In this document: positions 46,941 to 58,500 of the stretch, piece by piece
Layout of the letters: every line of letters begins with the position of its first letter
Numbering within the stretch: position 1 is the first letter of the stretch
NCBI GenBank assembly: GCA_025084515.1
Contig: JAJAGP010000208.1
Coordinates: forward strand, 534,572-598,571
Length of the DNA stretch: 64,000 bases
Direction of reading: 5' to 3'
Origin: Ancistrus triradiatus
Lineage: Eukaryota > Chordata > Actinopteri > Siluriformes > Loricariidae
Notes under the pieces: model-generated
Database searches by the model: none
The model's input: the letters and a program-made list of their open reading frames with translations, nothing else
What the model was told of the DNA's origin: nothing
Program-made: the position numbers and the translations under genes

Positions 46941-47989
46941 TTGAGGACCTGTGTCTTTCTTTTGTTTTGTTCATTTTGTTTATTTACTTATTTTGGTTCA
47001 TCAATTCCATTTGGAGCTAACTGCAATTGGGTCCTAAAAACCTTTATATGTTTTATTTTAATGGTTCGCCCGGTTTTTAATATGGCAAACTGTAACAGAT
47101 ACATAACAATTATAACCATTTTGTCTGATACTTGTAGATTCTGGCTCTAATACTGTACCCTCATTTCTGTGAAACACCTCCGTTACTAGTGGTTTCTATG
47201 ACAACCATGCAGCTGGGTCCATCTGATATAACCTGTAACAAAAACAAGAGCTATTTCACAAGGTCTAACATGGTGATAGGACTTTCAGGATGTGATGTCT
47301 AAGATTTAAACTGATCACTGTGGAACCACTTGTTAAGCTGCTTCTTTTTCTTCCTTTTGATCTGTTCTCCTGTACACTGTAGAGCCACATTTGCCCTAAT
47401 ATATAAAGGTTCTGACCAATTTGCCCCCCATTGTTTGCCCTGAGCATGCACCATAATCATCTCCCAATTCACCCCATTCAAATGTTCTGGTCCCACCTTT
47501 TTGTTGTAACACTAATCTATTGCACTGCTGCAATCTGCCTAGAGAATGTGCTCTCTCTTGAACCATGTCAGCCAGTGATGCCTGAAGTTTATGAAGCCAT
47601 TGGTCATGTGACTAATCAATTACAAATGGTGCATCCATGTCTTTCAGCTCTGCTCTGGGAGTCTCATCATTGTTATAGGTTCATATAGTGAGAACTTTGT
47701 GCTTGCCAGATCACATGGACATCCTGACAGGCAGGTGTTCCACCCAATTGGTTCTTTTTTTCAGAACAAACTTAAGATCAGTGCTGTGAAGTGGGTCCCT
47801 CTATTTGATACAGTAGAAACTGTACTTAGAGTCGGTTATAGGAATTTTTATCTTGGTGGCCCAGGGGTGGCAAAGAGATATGTTGAAGTGGGCAAAATGA
47901 GTAGTTCATTTCCAAACGTTACGGCTATTACATAGTCAAATTCTCTAAGCAAACCACCAAACCTTGGGTTCTGTCTTCCTCTAAATTAA
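46941..47989. other. non-coding stretch without recognised features
   Basis: Short ORFs on both strands show no domain. No repeat of the families seen here. Confidence 0.4.
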
Positions 47990-48300
47990 TTAAAATACTA
48001 AAACAAAATATATCTAATGTGACAAACATTTGCCCAGTACTGTACCTCAAACCATAAACAATTTGTCATGCAACAAAATTCCTTCATACACAGTGAAATC
48101 CTTTGCATACTCCATCCAGGAAGTTGGACAAATGGCAGCAATGATGGCTTGGAGGTCTCTGTCTGAGGCTGTGGCCTTCTTGAGAACAACAGGTTGAGTG
48201 GCATGTGATGTAGCATTCACAGGTAGGGACATACAGTCATTTTCCACATCAGGAGGTGGTGGAGGTTGCAACGCTTGATTGACCAGAGGTTTGTCGTCCT
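47990..48300 (-). pseudogene. LTR-retrotransposon pol remnant (region between RNase H and integrase)
   Basis: The minus strand encodes SDRDLQAIIAAICPTSWMEY, then FTVYEGILLHDKLFMV, then a stop. The block 'YxxDFTVYxGLLLHxxLxVVP' is typical of the segment before the integrase zinc finger in Ty3/gypsy-like and ERV-like fish elements. It is collinear with the pol pieces at 48890-49055 and 50389-50540 on the same strand and probably belongs to the same old element. Non-functional. Confidence 0.65.
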
Positions 48301-48363
48301 TCTTTCAATCTCCCTTGTCCAGTTTCTCCCATGGAAGGGTCCATGCTACCCGAGGTAGCATTA

Positions 48364-48575
48364 GTAGTCAAGTCAAGTCAAGTCAAATATAGCGCATTTT
48401 ACAATGGAGCATTGTCTCAAAGCAACTTCACAAGTGTAGATTATCTCCTAATATCCACGTCCAATCCCAAATTGAGCAAGCCTAGGGCGACAGTGGCAAG
48501 AATAACTCCCTAAGTGTTATGAGGAAGAAACCTTGGGAGGACCAAGACTCAAAAAGGGACCCAACCTCCTTGGCA
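48364..48575 (-). mobile_element. LINE 3' end (inverted), inserted in pol remnant
   Basis: Begins with AGTCAAGTCAAGTCAAGTCA (inverse TGACT tail), then ATTTTACAATGGAGCATTGT and CTTGGGAGGACCAAGACTCA; matches the last ~200 bases of the LINE at 40073 in reverse. Confidence 0.85.
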
Positions 48576-48727
48576 TAGATGATAAATCTAAGAATGAAAC
48601 TAATTTATCTAAACTAATAAGTAATGGAGTCATAGTTCAAGTAAAATATACACATTGGCACTAAGCAGTCACTCCAGGTCACTCCCTCGAGGCACTCCCT
48701 CCAGTCACTCCAGACACAGTCACTCCA

Positions 48728-48890
48728 GGACTGGGTCCCTTTTTGAGTCTTGGACACCTAAGGTTTCCTTATACTATTTAGAAAGTTTTTCCTTGTCACT
48801 AACGCCCCAGATTGGATCAGATAAGGCTTTTGGCATAGATACCTGTAAAGCTGCTTTGTACTAGGTAAATAAATTTCACTTTGACTTTTC
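48728..48890 (+). mobile_element. LINE 3' end, diverged, opposite orientation to its neighbour
   Basis: GGGTCCCTTTTTGAGTCTTG, AAGGTTTCCTTATAC, TAAAGCTGCTTTG and a decayed AAATAAATTTC tail. Faces away from the copy at 48364, so the two together form a large imperfect inverted repeat. Confidence 0.75.
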
Positions 48891-49055
48891 AAAGCTGGAG
48901 CTGTAGAGAGTGGCTGCTTCAATGTTGTGAAGGCCGCCAGAGCTTTCTGTGAGATTATCTTATCTCTGCTCACAGGTGCTCACTTTTAACAGATTATACA
49001 GAGGTTTTCCCAGTCCACTGAAATTCTCAATAAAGTCTCTGCAAAATCCCAGTAG
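48890..49055 (-). pseudogene. LTR-retrotransposon pol remnant (RT/RNase H junction)
   Basis: The minus strand carries LGFCRDFIENFSGLGKPLYN, then ISQKALAAFTTLKQPLSTAP. These are the RT-connection and start of the RNase H-like segment of LTR retroelements (FLGxxxYxRxFIxxFxxxxxPLxxLxK and AFxxLKxxLxxAPxL). A stop and frame changes make it dead. It is interrupted on its upstream side by the LTR-like element at 49056-50388. Confidence 0.75.
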
Positions 49056-50388
49056 TGTTAGGATCCGTGCCCCACCCCTGAATTTTTTGTTTTGGTTTCT
49101 ACGATTGTGGGAGATGAGAACTACATTGCTCACAATCCCTTGCCAGACTCTAAATGGCCACGAATCCTAATCGGATTATTGTGATGTTTTGATTTACGTT
49201 TCCGACTGGACCATGGATGTGATTACTAAACCGCGGCGCGGTAGCATTAACTGGCCTTGCCACTGTTGCAGATGTTCCATGTCAAGCGAAGTTTCACCCT
49301 CGGCTACCGCGTTAGCTCCACGGCCTTCACGTTGCTCAGCGGCCTTCATGTTAGCTTCACGGCCTTCATGCTGCTCTGTGACCTTAATGTTAGCCCCTCA
49401 GCTACTGCGTTAGCTCCATGGCCTTCACTTGGCTCCGCGGCCTTCACGTTAGCTCAGCGGCTACTGCATTAGCTCCACAGCCTTCACGTTGCTCCGCGAC
49501 CTTCACGTTAGCTCCGTGGCTACCATGTTAGCTCCAGCCAGCACGTTAGCTCCGCGGCTAACGCTTTAGCTCCACGGCCTTCACGTTGCTCTGCAGCCTT
49601 CACGTTGTTCTGCGGCCTTCACGTTAGCTTCACGGCCTTCACGTGGATCTGCGGCCTTTACATTAGCTCTGCGGCTACCACATTAGCTCCACGGCCTCCA
49701 CGTTCGCTCCACGGTTACCATGTTAGCTCCGCGACTACTACGTTAGCTCTGCGGCTATCGTGTTAGCTCCACAGCCTTCACGTTGCTCTGCAGCCTTCAC
49801 GTTGCTCTGCGGCCTTCACGTTTGCTTCACGGCCTTCATGTGGATCTGGGGCATTCACGTTAGCTCCGCGGCTACCACATTAGCTCCACCGTCTTCACGT
49901 TGCTCCGCGTTAGCTTCGTGGCTACCGCATTAGCTCCACGGTCTCCATGTTCGCTCCACGGTTACCACGTTAGCTCCGCGGCTACCACGTTAGCTCCAGC
50001 CAGCACGTTAGCTTCGCGGCTACCACTCAAGTCCCGCAGCCTTCTCGTTAGCTCCACGGCCTCCTTGTTAGCTCCGCAGTTTTTGCCTTCATGTTTTCTG
50101 TCTGCCCCTGTGCTTCTTAGTTTGCTGGGTTTTCTTTGGTTGCTGTTACCATTGTTATTGGTTATTACACGGGTGTGTTAAGTTGTATTTTGTATCTGCA
50201 TTTACGTAAGTTTGTACCTTGGGATTTATCCTCAAGTGAGACTGCCGGTCCCCATATAGTTTCGGTATTTTTGCCTAGCCACTGTGTTTTTGGTGGACTT
50301 CTTTATTGAACCCCTACTTGGGTAAATAAACTCGTTTTGTGATTGGGACTCTGCGTTCATCTGCTCGTGCCTCGCCGCACCTGTGACA
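49056..50388 (+). mobile_element. LTR-like solo element with internal minisatellite
   Basis: Starts TGTTAGGATCCGTGCC and ends CGCACCTGTGACA (TG...CA), with AATAAA at 50325-50330 about 60 bases before the end, as in an LTR. On both sides the minus strand codes for adjacent parts of one pol gene (RT thumb to the right, RT connection to the left), so the element was inserted there. A target-site duplication could not be fixed. Most of its length is a 20-base tandem repeat (listed separately). Confidence 0.65.
49290..50090. repeat. 18-20 bp minisatellite, about 40 units
   Basis: Variants of GTTAGCTCCACGGCCTTCAC and GTTAGCTCCGCGGCTACCAC, with shorter 19-base GTTGCTCTGCGGCCTTCAC forms, in a higher-order mixture. 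CpG-rich in an AT-rich region. The plus-strand ORFs across it are by-products of the repeat. Confidence 0.92.
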
Positions 50389-50540
50389 ACTAAGCAGAAA
50401 GTGAAGTTGGGGTAGGCAAATTTCTCACCACTTCAATTTTGTGTGGGTCAGACATCCTTCATCCTTGTGAGATCACATTCCCCAGAAATGTCACTTGTGG
50501 TTGACAGATCAAAATACAATATAATAAAGTATATCAGTTT
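50389..50540 (-). pseudogene. LTR-retrotransposon pol remnant (RT thumb)
   Basis: The minus strand contains VTFLGNVISQG, then DPHKIEVVRNLPTPTS. This matches the RT segment VxFLGHVISxxGxxxDPxKxxAVxxWPxPxS that normally directly precedes the block at 48890-49055. Dead. Confidence 0.72.
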
Positions 50541-51916
50541 CTCTGGTTTTACTATTTGTAGGTACTGTATATGTTTCAGTGAAATGGAACAGTTTTGTTT
50601 CATTATATAAAATTACTGACAAATACCAAATAAAAAATATTTATTTCCAACAATGACAAGAGCATTTATTCACTGTAAGTGACAATAACAAAAAAGATGC
50701 AGTGTTTTCAGACCTCGATTAGTAACACAAATAGTAATAAAAAGAAAAGTTTAGATTCATTTTTAAATCAATATTTCAGTCACAGCTTTCATTTTCAATA
50801 AATAAGATTTGGTTTCAGGTGAGTGCCTAATCACTATATCATTAAATAGAATCAGTCTGTGTTGGAATTCACCACATACTGGAATGGAATTGCTGCCATA
50901 CATTCATTCATTCATTTTGTACCGGGGGGGACACTTTAGAGGTACCATTTTGAAGAAACCCAAACAGTGCAAGTGCATCCAGATCAGGTCATTTACTGTG
51001 TCAGAAATTGTAGATTACAACATGACTGTAAATGGCATATCTGATTTAAAAACAGTATTATTTGATAATAACTACTGTCAATTTAAAACTATCCTTTTAA
51101 CCATTACTATAATCCAGACTAATGAGACCTGCAAAGAAACTCCATATATACAATGCCTAGGTAACTCCTTAATATTTATTTATGATATAACATAAATACT
51201 GATGTATACCAATATGATATAACACCAATCGAAAACAAACATTGGCATCACAAACAGTGTAGTTCAAATTTAGTCAAAGGATTTTACCCTGAAGTTCTGT
51301 CAGGCTGAATCCAATCATAGCTAGTTTGTTTTCACCCCTACAACTTTTATTGGTAGGTCACCTATATGCAGATGGAATCATTCATTTTCTGTGGATCTGC
51401 ATAAACATGAAGAGCAATCAAATGGAATAATGATTACTTTTATAGCTGCCTATGTCATGCAAGTAAGTAAAGGAAAGTTCCCTAAAATTCCTGTCTCTAA
51501 CCTACGCATCAGTGTGGTGTCGGTCCTGGAATAAACACAATAACTCATAATTACCTAAAAAGATGACCAATGTAACACCAGCATTCCTAGGCTAATTTGT
51601 GCTACTTTTTCCAGCTGTCCTGTAAGTGTCCTTTGCAAGTGTCTGTCTATCTGTTCCAGTGAGCATGCAACCACTGTTCAATTCTCTGCTGAAGCAGTTT
51701 GTCCACATTTATATACTATGTTACGACTATTGAGACTGTTCCCCCTGAAACCTTCAGTGAGTTTCAGGTTCTGTGACACTTGCTCCTAAACATCAGCAAC
51801 CCACAACTCACACGTTCCATCTCAGGGGTTGTCCCAACGGGAGAGCTGTAACATATACTTACAGCACCAGTCAAGACCAGTTCCAGAAGACTACAGGGAG
51901 GCTGAGTGGACATATA
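50541..51916. other. non-coding stretch without recognised features
   Basis: AT-rich. The plus-strand ORF at 50809-51195 has no recognisable domain. Confidence 0.45.
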
Positions 51917-53504
51917 CAGTGGGGCAAAAAAGTATTTAGTCAGTCACTGATTGTGCAAGTTCTCCTACTTAAGATGAGAGACGTCTGTAATTTTCATCAT
52001 AGGTACACTTCAACTATGAGAGACAAAATGAGAAAAAAAAATCCACTAAATCACAATGTAGGATTTTTAAAGAATTTAATTGTAAATCATGGTGGAAAAT
52101 AAGTATTTGGTCACCCACAAACAAGCAAGATTTCTGGCTCTCACAGACCTGAAACTTCTTCTTTAAGAAGCTCTTCTGTCCTCCACTAGTTACCTGTATT
52201 AGTGGCACCTGTTTGACCTCATTATCTGTATAATAGACACCTGTCCACAGCCTCAAACAGTCAGACTCCAAACTCAACCATGGCCAAGACCAAAGAGCTG
52301 TCAAAGGACATCAGAAAGAAAATTGTAGACCTGCACCAGGCGGGAGGAAGAGTGAATATCTACAATAGTCAGTGGTGGTGATGATAAATTAACGGTGGGA
52401 GAAATTGTAAGAAAATGGAAGAACATAAAAGGACCATTGATAATCTCCTCAATCTGGGGGCTCCATGCAAGATATCAATCCTGTGGGGTCAACAGATCAA
52501 GAGGAAACGGTGAGCAAAATCACAGCAGAACTACACGGAGGGACTGATGATGACCAGCAGAGAGCTGGGGACCCAAAGTAACAAAGGCTACATCAGTAGA
52601 AACACTAAGCAAGAGAGGATCAGATCCTGCAGTGCCAGGAGTGTGTCCTGCTTAAGCAGTACATGTCCAGCATGTCTGAAAGTTAGCCAGAGGGCATATG
52701 GAGACCAGAAGAGGATTGGGAGAAATATTTCATGTGCGTTCAGATGAAACCAAATAGACTTTTGGTTTAATAAACTCAACTGGGAGGCGAAGAATGCATG
52801 AGTTGCATCCCAAGAACTCATACCTATGTGATGAAGTATAGGGAGGAAACATCATGGCTTTGGGCTTTGTTTTTCTGCAGAGGGGGACAGGACGACTGAC
52901 GTGGTTAAGGAAGAATGAACGGGGACATGTATCGTGAGATTTTAAGCCAAAACCTCCTTCCATCAGTGAGAGCATTGAAGATGGAACATGGCTGGCTCTT
53001 CCAGCATGACAATGAGCCCAAACACACCGCTCGGACAACAAAGGAGTGGCTCCGTAAAAAGCATTTCAAGGTCTTGGAGTGGTCTAGCCAGTCTCCAGAC
53101 CTCACTCCATAGAAACTTTGTGGAGGGAGTTGAAAGTCCGTGTTGCCCCAAAACATCACTGCTCTAGAGAAGATCTGCATGGAGGAATGGGCCAAAATAC
53201 CAGCTACAGTGTATGCCAACCTGGTGAAGACTTACAGGAAACGTTTGACCTCTGTCATTGCCAACAAAGGTTATGTTACAAAGTATTGAGTTGAACCAAA
53301 TTTATTGACCAAATACTCATTTTCTACCATAATTTACAATTAAATTCTTTAAAAACCTACAATGTGATTTCCTGGATTTTATTTACTCATTTTGTCTCTC
53401 ATAGTTGAAGTGTACCTATGATGAAAAGTACAGACCTCTCTCATCTTTCTAAGTAGGAGAACTTGCACAATCATTGGCTGACTAAATACTTTTTTGCCCC
53501 ACTG
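51917..53504 (+). mobile_element. nearly complete Tc1-like transposon
   Basis: TA-flanked, with inverted termini CAGTGGGGCAAAAAAGTATT and its inverse ending TTTTGCCCCACTG, and sub-terminal repeats (TGATTGTGCAAGTTCTCCTA, also inverted). Transposase on the plus strand starts about 52280 with MAKTKELSKDIRKKIVDLHQ (DNA-binding domain), then decays by frameshifts. It becomes readable again at 52913-53109 with MNGDMYREILSQNLLPSVRA, GWLFQHDNEPKHTARTTKEW (second catalytic aspartate in QHDN) and SPDLTP. A stop codon follows immediately, before the family's third catalytic block IENLW. Length is about that expected for a full Tc1 element of 1.6 kb. Not autonomous. Confidence 0.92.
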
Positions 53505-53539
53505 TACTTCAGATTCGTCCTTGCTTCGTCTTGGACTCT

Positions 53540-53830
53540 TTGGGGGGGGGTACTGTCATGTCCCATGCCCGGACTGCAACGTCCACTCCACTCACCTCTG
53601 CCGTGAACGGCTCACACTACAATTCCCACAATCTCTCTGGTGGACCACAGATCTTTGATTGATTGATCTTCTTCCAGATCTTACAGACTGATTACCCAGT
53701 ACGATCCTCGCCTGTTCTATTATGGCCACAATGGATTTACGCGTGCCGGCATCCTGTGTTTTCAATAAACCAGCTGTCAGTCTTTACCTCTGCAAGTGTC
53801 TGGTTACAGTATACAGTATATTTACAGTGT
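53540..53830 (+). mobile_element. polypurine tract and LTR-like end
   Basis: A run of G (TTTGGGGGGGGG, 53540-53550) is followed by TACTGTCATGTCCCATGCCC, i.e. the arrangement polypurine tract then LTR start (TGTCATG at 53554). An AATAAA is at 53764-53769. No internal coding part precedes it, because a Tc1 element ends 35 bases upstream. Confidence 0.6.
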
Positions 53831-54835
53831 GTTTTTTTTTTTTTTATTAATGTCAAATATGAACAAGCAGTTATTAATTGTTTAAAAAGACATTGCATAC
53901 AAATGTTATTTTGTATAAAACAAATAAATGAACAGTTACGCTATGTTCTCATTTTCTTTCATTCTCACTATGTCTTTTTCAATAACGTGGATTATATCTA
54001 AAATATGAAGCTTATCTGACATTTTCTGATCAATAACAGATATGGAAGGGGAACAAAAGCAAAGTGCAGATCTTATTTGGCCTAACTCCACACTAATGAA
54101 ATACATACTTTATAATGAACCAGTGTCCTAGAGCTGTGAAAACTACATCTATGTATCAGTTGGAAATGATTAAGAGATATGTCCAGCTACAAAATACACA
54201 CTACAACTAAGCTTTACAAGAAGAAATAACACTCCCTAAAGCTGTAGTCATAGCAACTGTCTAAACAAAGGATAATATGGTACATTCCAACACAACCAAG
54301 GTTGGTCGAATACTTCTAACCAACAGAGGGTCAAGGTTTTTAATCATCAAGTCACACCCAGCTTTTAAAGTGCAGCATTGACCAGCATTTTAAGGGAACG
54401 GAGTGTGTAATGGGCAAATGATAAGGAGGAGAAAAACATGAGCTAAGCCACCAAGCCACCAGACAAAACTGTTCCCTAAGTGTGTGTATACATCTGTTTA
54501 TACACAAATGTTGAGGTATGAGGCTTGTTTACGCACACACACGCAAACACACACAGTGGTCATGTATTCACTTGTGATCATGGCCATTTCATATGTGTAT
54601 TTGTTCATGCCATCTTATAATAGAGTCAACACACTTTTAACAATTGGGGAATGTAAGAGTGTGGCCAGAAGTGTGCATGTTTATGGACCATGTCTTTTTA
54701 GTGGGTTGTTGGGGATTATTTCGTGCACAGAGAGCATGATAAAAACACAGTGTTTACAAGTTTGAAAAAAATACATACATTTGAAAAGAAAATAAAAGAA
54801 ATTTCTGCTACATATATACTTTTTAGCTGTACCCA
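53831..54835. other. non-coding stretch without recognised features
   Basis: AT-rich. Short CA runs. No domain in its ORFs. Confidence 0.45.
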
Positions 54836-54875
54836 CTTATTATACACACACATACATACACACACACACACACAC
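54836..54875. repeat. (CA)n microsatellite
   Basis: CATACA and CACACA units, about 17 dinucleotides with interruptions, immediately left of an LTR-like element. Confidence 0.9.
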
Positions 54876-55394
54876 TGTAACGATGATGCAGGCGCTCCAG
54901 GCTGTATCCATCTTATTTAGCTCCTCCTGCCTTCTTCTTCCTACTAGGTGGGGCTGTAGCCACCTGCTGGTCTTTCCTATATATACCCCCCTCTTCCTGT
55001 GCACTTTCCTTGTCTGGCTTCTGCTTCACTCTCTGGTTTTCTTTGGCTCCATGTGCTCCTCATTCTCTCTTGTCGCTCCTCCTGGTTTGTCCCCTCTTCT
55101 TTGTCTTCCTACCATAGTCTCTGTTCCTTTGTGTAGTGTCTTGATTTCTCTGATTACTTATCTTGGTTTATGCTGTGTTTTGTGTTCAGCCTTGTTACTG
55201 TTAGCGTATTGTGTGCATTAGCATTAGCCTTTGTTTTTGTCTCCTGTGTTTTTGTATGTTTGTTGTTTCTGTTATCATTTATAGTTTAGTTTTGTTTGGT
55301 CTGTTTATGTTCTACAAAAGGTTCACTGTAAATAAAACCCTGTCACTTGCACTTATGTCTGCCTCCCTTTTCCTTCTGTGCCAAGAGCCTGACA
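54876..55394 (+). mobile_element. LTR-like solo element with TATA box and AATAAA
   Basis: 519 bases from TGTAACGATGATGCAGG to GAGCCTGACA. Contains TATATATA at 54979-54986, a T-rich middle and AATAAA at 55331-55336 followed by CACTTGCACTTATGTCTGCC. Flanks CACAC and CATAC are similar but not identical, so a target duplication is uncertain. Related to 1858-2254 and probably 61380-61818 and 62150-62660. Confidence 0.65.
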
Positions 55395-55524
55395 CATACA
55401 CACAAAAAGTTTGTCTCGCTATCATTGTTCGGACTTTCCATTGACATAATGATTACTGTAGCTAATTCATGCTAACTAAAAACAATAAGAATATATAAAA
55501 ATAGTAAAACTTTGGTCACTTCCG

Positions 55525-58500
55525 GCTCCAGTTGCAAGTACGCTGTGCGTGTATGGCTGCCGCTTTGCTCCGGAGTTTTTGTTTTGTTGTTGTTTCATTG
55601 CCATACTCCTCGCTTGTACTGGCCTAACGTGAGCCTTCGCTTTTCATTCGCCGCCTGGCACTGACCTACTTCACTGATGTAAGTGGCTACTTTCTTGGCT
55701 GTGGTTGTGTAATGTTCCTTTGCGATTGTGATCTGTAGGTTAACGTGGAGCTTTAACCTGGCTATGTGTACTAGTGGCGTGATGGGCATTTCTGTTCGGC
55801 TTATAACAGTTATAGCTGCTTTGGTTGTCCTGGTTTCTGTCGGATTAATCCATTGGGTCAGCTGTGTCACGGTTGAGGTGATTGTCCACTTTTCTATGGC
55901 TCGTAATATCTTCACCGCTAGCGCACTTCTGCAGCTGAAGTGCTGGAGCTACAAGCTTCCCTCCAATGTATACAATGACTGTGTCCAACTTCGACTCGCT
56001 CGTCGCCCTCGATATGTTCACCGGCGCTCTTGCTCCATTTTATCTACTCGCCATCATGCTGTTGACTACGGGTATATTCCCTGTGTTTGGGGGAATCGCC
56101 GTCGCCGCTTTTGTTCCCAGTACTCCGTGGATTCTTCAGTCATATTGAAAGTTCCCATGACTTTAAGTTGGCCAGCTATACACGATCCAGTCTCAAGTCG
56201 GAACATAAAATTCTCCTTGATCAATGTGCACTCTCTTAATAACAAAGCCCCTTTTATTGCTGATCTCATCATGGACAACAACATGGACATCATTATGCCG
56301 CTGAAACCTGGAAGCAACATGGTGAATACCTGGCCCTCAGTGAGGCTACTCACTTTTAACTACATTGCCATGCCACATTCTTCTGACCGTGGAGGTGGGT
56401 TGGCCATCCTCTTTCATTCCATCTATAAGGTTCACACCGTGTCCATCCATCCCACAGCCACATTCGAGTGTCTCGGCCTAAATATAGCTGGAGTAAGACC
56501 ACTGCTGATTTTGCTGATTTATCGTCCTCCAAAATCAAATTTAATATCTGCTTTTTTGTTTGAACTGACTGAATTATTAGCTTTGCATTGTCCTTCATTC
56601 TCTGCGTCATTGGTGCTGGGTGATTTTAACTTTCTTATTGACTCTAGTACATGTCCTCATTCTGCTGACATTCTCAATCTGCTGCATTTTTTCGAACTCA
56701 CTCAATACGTAACATCGGCTACTCACTGTGGTGGCCATATACTTGACCTTGTCTGTACCACTCCCTCAATTGTTCCATCTAATCTGTGTTTTGTTGAGTT
56801 CATTATCTCTGATCATTATGCGGTAAATTTTGAATTGTCTGTACCTCATAATTCTAAGCGAACGCGCTTACCTCGTAGCATTATTTTTAGGAATCTTCAA
56901 AATGTCTGCCCCTTTGCTCTTACAAGGTTACTGTACAGCTTCTCCATCCCCCAGATCCTGACATCGCCTGAAGACCTAGTCAACCATTATAATAGTATTG
57001 GTCTGTCAGCACTCAATATTCACGCTCATCTCAGGACATGGGTTGTGACTTTTCGTCACTCAACTCCATGGTTTACTCCTGAGCTCAGGCTACTCAAAGC
57101 TAGAGGCCAACAATTGGAGTGCCTCACCAAAAAAACCGGAATTGACGGTCTATGCAATTGCATATAAAGATCATATCCAAGCGTACAAAGCTGCCCTTTT
57201 AAAGGCTAAGGCTGACTTTTATTCTAATAACATTCTTAATTGTCAGGGTAATACAAGGGCTTTATTCTCCACAATTAACAAATTGCTTCGGCCCGCAAAT
57301 ACCTTTACATTAACTCCTTCATCAGCCCTCTGTAATGACTTCTTGTCCATCTTTACTGGCAAGGATAAGAACATCTGTGCTGCTTTTCAGCCTGTCAAAT
57401 GCTTTATCGTCCCAGATTCACAAATTCTTGGGAAAAATTGCTTATCTGCCTTTTACCCTTCCGATGAGAATACTGTCATGGGGCTTATTAAGGGTTCAAG
57501 ATCAACTACCTGCATTCTCGATCCTCTTCCTACTCCTCTAGTAAAAACATGTCTCAACTCTCTGTGTCCTCTAATTACCAAGATAATAAATTCCTCTTTA
57601 AGCTCTGGTCTTGTTCCACTGAATCTGAAGCTTGCCGCTGTTACCCCTGTTTTAAAGAAGTCTGGACTTGCAATCGATGATTTCAATAACTACTGACCCA
57701 TCTCAAATCTTCCGTTCATTAGTAAGATGCTAGCTCAACTAATAACCTTTTTGAACATTTCCAATCCGGTTTTAGATCGAACGAAAGTACCGAGACGACC
57801 CTGGTGAAAGTCATGAATGACTTACTGTTGGCAGCTGATACTTGTCATGTTAGCATCCTGGTTCTTCTCGATCTTACAGTTGCATTTGACATGTTGCTTC
57901 ATCGGTTGGAATTCTGTGTCGGGATTACTGATATGGCTTTGACTTGGCTTCGGTCGTATCTCACTGGTCGACATCAGTTTGTTTCTCTGGATAGTTTTAG
58001 ATATGAAACTGTTTCTCTCGATTACGGTGTACCCCAGGGTTCGGTCCTCGACCCTATACTTTTTATCATTTACTTGCTACCACTCAGTAACTTCATTCAT
58101 CAACATGGTCTGCAGATTCATTGCTATGCGGATGACACCCAAATTTACATCAGTACTAAACCTCCAAATGTGTTGGCACCAGCTGCACTTTGTTGCTTAA
58201 CGTTGTTTAACTGATATTAAACTTTGGATGTCTAATAACTCTCTGACTTTGAACAGTAGTATATCAGAAGCCATCCATATTGCCTCCCCTTCTACACTCC
58301 GTAAGCTTGGTCAATCAGGTTTCTCAATTCCGGGTTTTGTAACCTTGGGGTCATATTGGACACTACCCTTTCTCTGGATGCCCATATTGGCCGTATCACT
58401 AAAACTGCCTTTTTCCACTTAAAAAACATTGCCCGACTGCACGCTTCTCTCCCCATTTCTGTAGCTGAGACACTTGTACATGCCTTTAATACATCTAGGC

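Noticed and set aside
49900..50181. ORFs over the minisatellite with Ala/Pro/Ser repeats
   Set aside because: Produced by the tandem repeat; neighbouring frames give similar repetitive products.
50809..51195. 128-codon plus-strand ORF
   Set aside because: AT-rich, no domain, no splice context; chance ORF.
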